Shown one piece after another: positions 8,991-9,528 of a DNA stretch of 9,528 bases. The DNA lies in the NCBI GenBank assembly GCA_964618785.1, contig CAZUCY010000135.1, forward strand, positions 1-9,528, written 5' to 3'. A model generated the notes under the pieces. That model ran no database searches and was not told the origin of the DNA. It worked only from the letters and a program-made list of their open reading frames with translations. This DNA comes from FEN-1297 sp964618785. Lineage in GTDB: Bacteria > Bacteroidota > Ignavibacteria > Ignavibacteriales > Ignavibacteriaceae. Positions within the stretch are counted from its first letter, which is position 1. Each line of letters begins with the position of its first letter. Position numbers and translations under genes: made by a program.

Positions 8991-9008
8991 ATGTAACAAC
9001 ATGTACAT
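8991..9008. promoter_or_regulatory. Inverted repeat 1, candidate activator-binding site (distal)
   Basis: The 18-bp sequence ATGTAACAACATGTACAT has 5-bp inverted arms (ATGTA/TACAT) and contains TGT-N10-ACA, the spacing of the classical NifA-type upstream activator site. It lies about 185 bp upstream of the predicted sigma-54 transcription start, within the usual range for enhancer sites. In AT-rich DNA short palindromes arise by chance, so support comes from its resemblance to the repeat at 9049-9067. Confidence 0.4.
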
Positions 9009-9048
9009 AATGCCGAATTTTGCTTATTTTCAAATGAATATTTTAAAT

Positions 9049-9067
9049 ATGTAATATTTTATTACAT
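9049..9067. promoter_or_regulatory. Inverted repeat 2, strongest candidate enhancer site
   Basis: A perfect 19-bp inverted repeat, ATGTAATA-TTT-TATTACAT, with 8-bp arms. Its centre is about 127 bp upstream of the predicted transcription start, a typical enhancer distance for a dimeric activator with a Fis-type HTH. It shares the ATGTAA half-site with the repeat at 8991. As DNA it could also form a hairpin, but there is no gene end close by and it is AT-only in the inner arms, so an operator/enhancer role is more plausible than a terminator. Confidence 0.55.
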
Positions 9068-9093
9068 GTTTTACGATATTTCCTTTGTAATTA

Positions 9094-9106
9094 GGTAATA
9101 TTTACC
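9094..9106. promoter_or_regulatory. Inverted repeat 3 (GGTAA-N3-TTACC)
   Basis: A 13-bp inverted repeat, GGTAATATTTACC, centred about 85 bp upstream of the predicted start. Its half-site (GGTAA) differs from TGTAA of the two distal repeats by one base, so it may be a weaker activator site or a site for a different protein. An isolated TGTAA half-site also occurs at 9086-9090 beside it. Confidence 0.35.
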
Positions 9107-9158
9107 GACCAATATTTTTACACTTCGAAATTTAATCAAAACATAAGTTTTTATCTGA

Positions 9159-9174
9159 TGGCATAGTCCTTGCG
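9159..9174 (+). promoter_or_regulatory. Sigma-54 (RpoN) -24/-12 promoter
   Basis: TGGCAT-AGTCC-TTGCG matches the consensus TGGCAC-N5-TTGCW closely. The invariant GG (9160-9161) and GC (9172-9173) dinucleotides are separated by exactly 10 nt. Placing GC at -13/-12 predicts transcription starting at about 9185, giving a leader of about 40 nt before the ATG at 9225. It lies 208 bp after the stop codon of a sigma-54 activator gene, with inverted repeats at enhancer distance, which greatly strengthens the call. Confidence 0.88.
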
Positions 9175-9184
9175 CCTATTATAG

Positions 9185-9205
9185 TGCTTAAAATACTATT
9201 TTCAC
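9185..9205 (+). repeat. Leader direct repeat, copy 1 (at predicted transcription start)
   Basis: This 21-nt segment (TGCTTAAAATA then CTATTTTCAC) recurs at 9226-9244 with only a 2-nt difference (TA absent in the second copy). It begins at the transcription start predicted from the sigma-54 promoter, so the 5' end of the mRNA would nearly duplicate the sequence over the start codon. It may be a local duplication or a control element; function is unknown. Confidence 0.6.
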
Positions 9206-9213
9206 TAAAATGC

Positions 9214-9219
9214 GAGGGA
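9214..9219 (+). promoter_or_regulatory. Shine-Dalgarno sequence of the exported repeat protein
   Basis: GAGGGA lies 5 nt before the ATG at 9225. It is the only clear, well-placed ribosome binding site in the window; the five upstream genes have none or a poorly spaced one. It decides the start at 9225 over an in-frame ATG at 9210, which would place the site inside the coding sequence. Confidence 0.6.
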
Positions 9220-9224
9220 TTATT

Positions 9225-9528
9225 ATGCTTAAAACTATTTTCACGTCCATTTTCTGCGTTTTATTTTTAATAACGGGTCTCGCAAAGGATCCCCAAAAAA
9301 ATAACAAAGTAGAGGAAGCTGTTCGTTATAAAGTATCACAAAATCGTTCGACTTTGGAAGTAACTCTTGCAGGAGGAGTACAAACAATTTCCAAAATTCA
9401 AGAGACTTATTTACCTATTCTATTATATAGTTCATCCGCACAATTAGAAGCTTTAGGAAGCCGGTATGCATTCGCTCATTCAAATTCCCAGCTTGATGAA
9501 CTCGGAAGCAGATACGCCTTTGCTCATT
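9225..9528 (+). CDS. Small exported protein with tandem LGSRYAFAH repeats (partial, 3' end outside window)
   Basis: I do not recognise this protein. The visible part is 101 codons plus one base, open to the window edge. Residues 1-20 are a Sec signal peptide: Lys3, a hydrophobic run IFTSIFCVLFLITG, and a probable signal peptidase I site after GLA (18-20). Cys11 lies inside the hydrophobic core without a lipobox, so it is not an obvious lipoprotein. Residues 21 to about 72 are polar to mixed with no recognised domain. From residue 73 a 16-residue tandem repeat begins: QLEALGSRYAFAHSNS, then QLDELGSRYAFAH running to the edge. It is preceded by a good Shine-Dalgarno sequence and a sigma-54 promoter, and follows a peptide importer/kinase/activator operon. 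It could be a multi-copy precursor of a secreted peptide, a multi-core modified-peptide precursor, or a repetitive surface/structural protein. Export is well supported; function is unknown. Confidence 0.82.
   Translation, partial: MLKTIFTSIFCVLFLITGLAKDPQKNNKVEEAVRYKVSQNRSTLEVTLAGGVQTISKIQETYLPILLYSSSAQLEALGSRYAFAHSNSQLDELGSRYAFAH
9226..9244 (+). repeat. Leader direct repeat, copy 2 (overlapping the start codon)
   Basis: The 19-nt second copy (TGCTTAAAACTATTTTCAC) lies at the first codons of the exported protein, starting at the second base of the ATG. It matches the copy at 9185-9205 apart from a 2-nt gap. Confidence 0.6.
9441..9527 (+). repeat. 16-residue (48-nt) coding tandem repeat, 1.8 copies visible
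   Basis: Copy 1 occupies 9441-9488 (QLEALGSRYAFAHSNS) and copy 2 occupies 9489-9527 up to the edge (QLDELGSRYAFAH). The nine-residue core LGSRYAFAH is identical in both. The codons differ at many positions (for example TTA/CTC for Leu, CGG/AGA for Arg, TAT/TAC for Tyr, TTC/TTT for Phe), so these are old repeats held constant in protein rather than a fresh DNA duplication. Residues just before copy 1 (SSA) resemble the SNS linker, so the periodic unit may be Ser-x-Ala/Ser-QL-acidic-x-core. Confidence 0.9.

Noticed and set aside
9210..9224. In-frame ATG at 9210 as the start of the exported protein
   Set aside because: It would add MRGII in front of a complete signal peptide and put the good Shine-Dalgarno sequence inside the gene; it has no ribosome binding site of its own.
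9225..9260. Lipoprotein signal at Cys11 of the exported protein
   Set aside because: The residues before Cys (SIF) do not fit a lipobox and the Cys lies inside the hydrophobic core; GLA at 18-20 is a better signal peptidase I site.
9441..9527. 48-nt direct repeat as a CRISPR or non-coding array
   Set aside because: The repeats are in frame, contiguous without spacers, and conserved in protein with synonymous nucleotide changes; they are a coding repeat.

Overview
The window is AT-rich bacterial DNA (roughly one third G+C by eye). It is densely coding on the + strand, with one gene-poor regulatory stretch near the right end. The low G+C, mostly absent Shine-Dalgarno sequences, TAA-dominated stops, and a large Ser/Thr kinase-ATPase-TPR protein next to a sigma-54 activator would fit the Bacteroidota/Ignavibacteriota/Chlorobiota group. 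This placement is an inference from style; no taxonomic marker gene is present.

Positions 69-8951 hold five same-strand genes with junctions of +7, 0, -4 (ATGA overlap) and +3 nt, which look like one operon. The first three are the periplasmic and membrane parts of an Opp/Dpp-type peptide importer: a lipoprotein substrate-binding protein, a DppB-like permease and an enlarged DppC-like permease. No transporter ATPase is encoded in the window. The fourth gene, 1189 aa, joins a Ser/Thr kinase domain to a P-loop ATPase module and a long TPR array, a PknK/STAND-type signalling architecture. The fifth is a sigma-54 activator (bacterial enhancer-binding protein) with a degenerate receiver-like N-terminus, a GAFTNA loop and a Fis-type HTH.

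Positions 8952-9224 (273 nt) are non-coding. They contain three inverted repeats (candidate activator sites) and then a textbook -24/-12 sigma-54 promoter (TGGCAT-N5-TTGCG). A short leader follows, with a near-perfect direct repeat: one copy starts at the predicted transcription start and the other overlaps the next start codon. The first 68 nt of the window, upstream of gene 1, show no site I can support.

Positions 9225-9528 hold the beginning of a small exported protein, cut by the window edge. It has a Sec signal peptide, about 50 residues of unknown sequence, and then a 16-residue tandem repeat with core LGSRYAFAH. The two visible copies of the core are identical in protein but differ at several synonymous positions, so the peptide itself appears to be conserved.

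Taken together, the locus looks like a possible self-contained circuit: peptide capture and import, a cytoplasmic kinase/STAND sensor, a sigma-54 activator, and a sigma-54-driven gene for a secreted multi-copy peptide precursor. A peptide-signalling (pheromone-like) or multi-core secreted-peptide system is the most interesting reading. The wiring is inferred from adjacency and motifs, not demonstrated.
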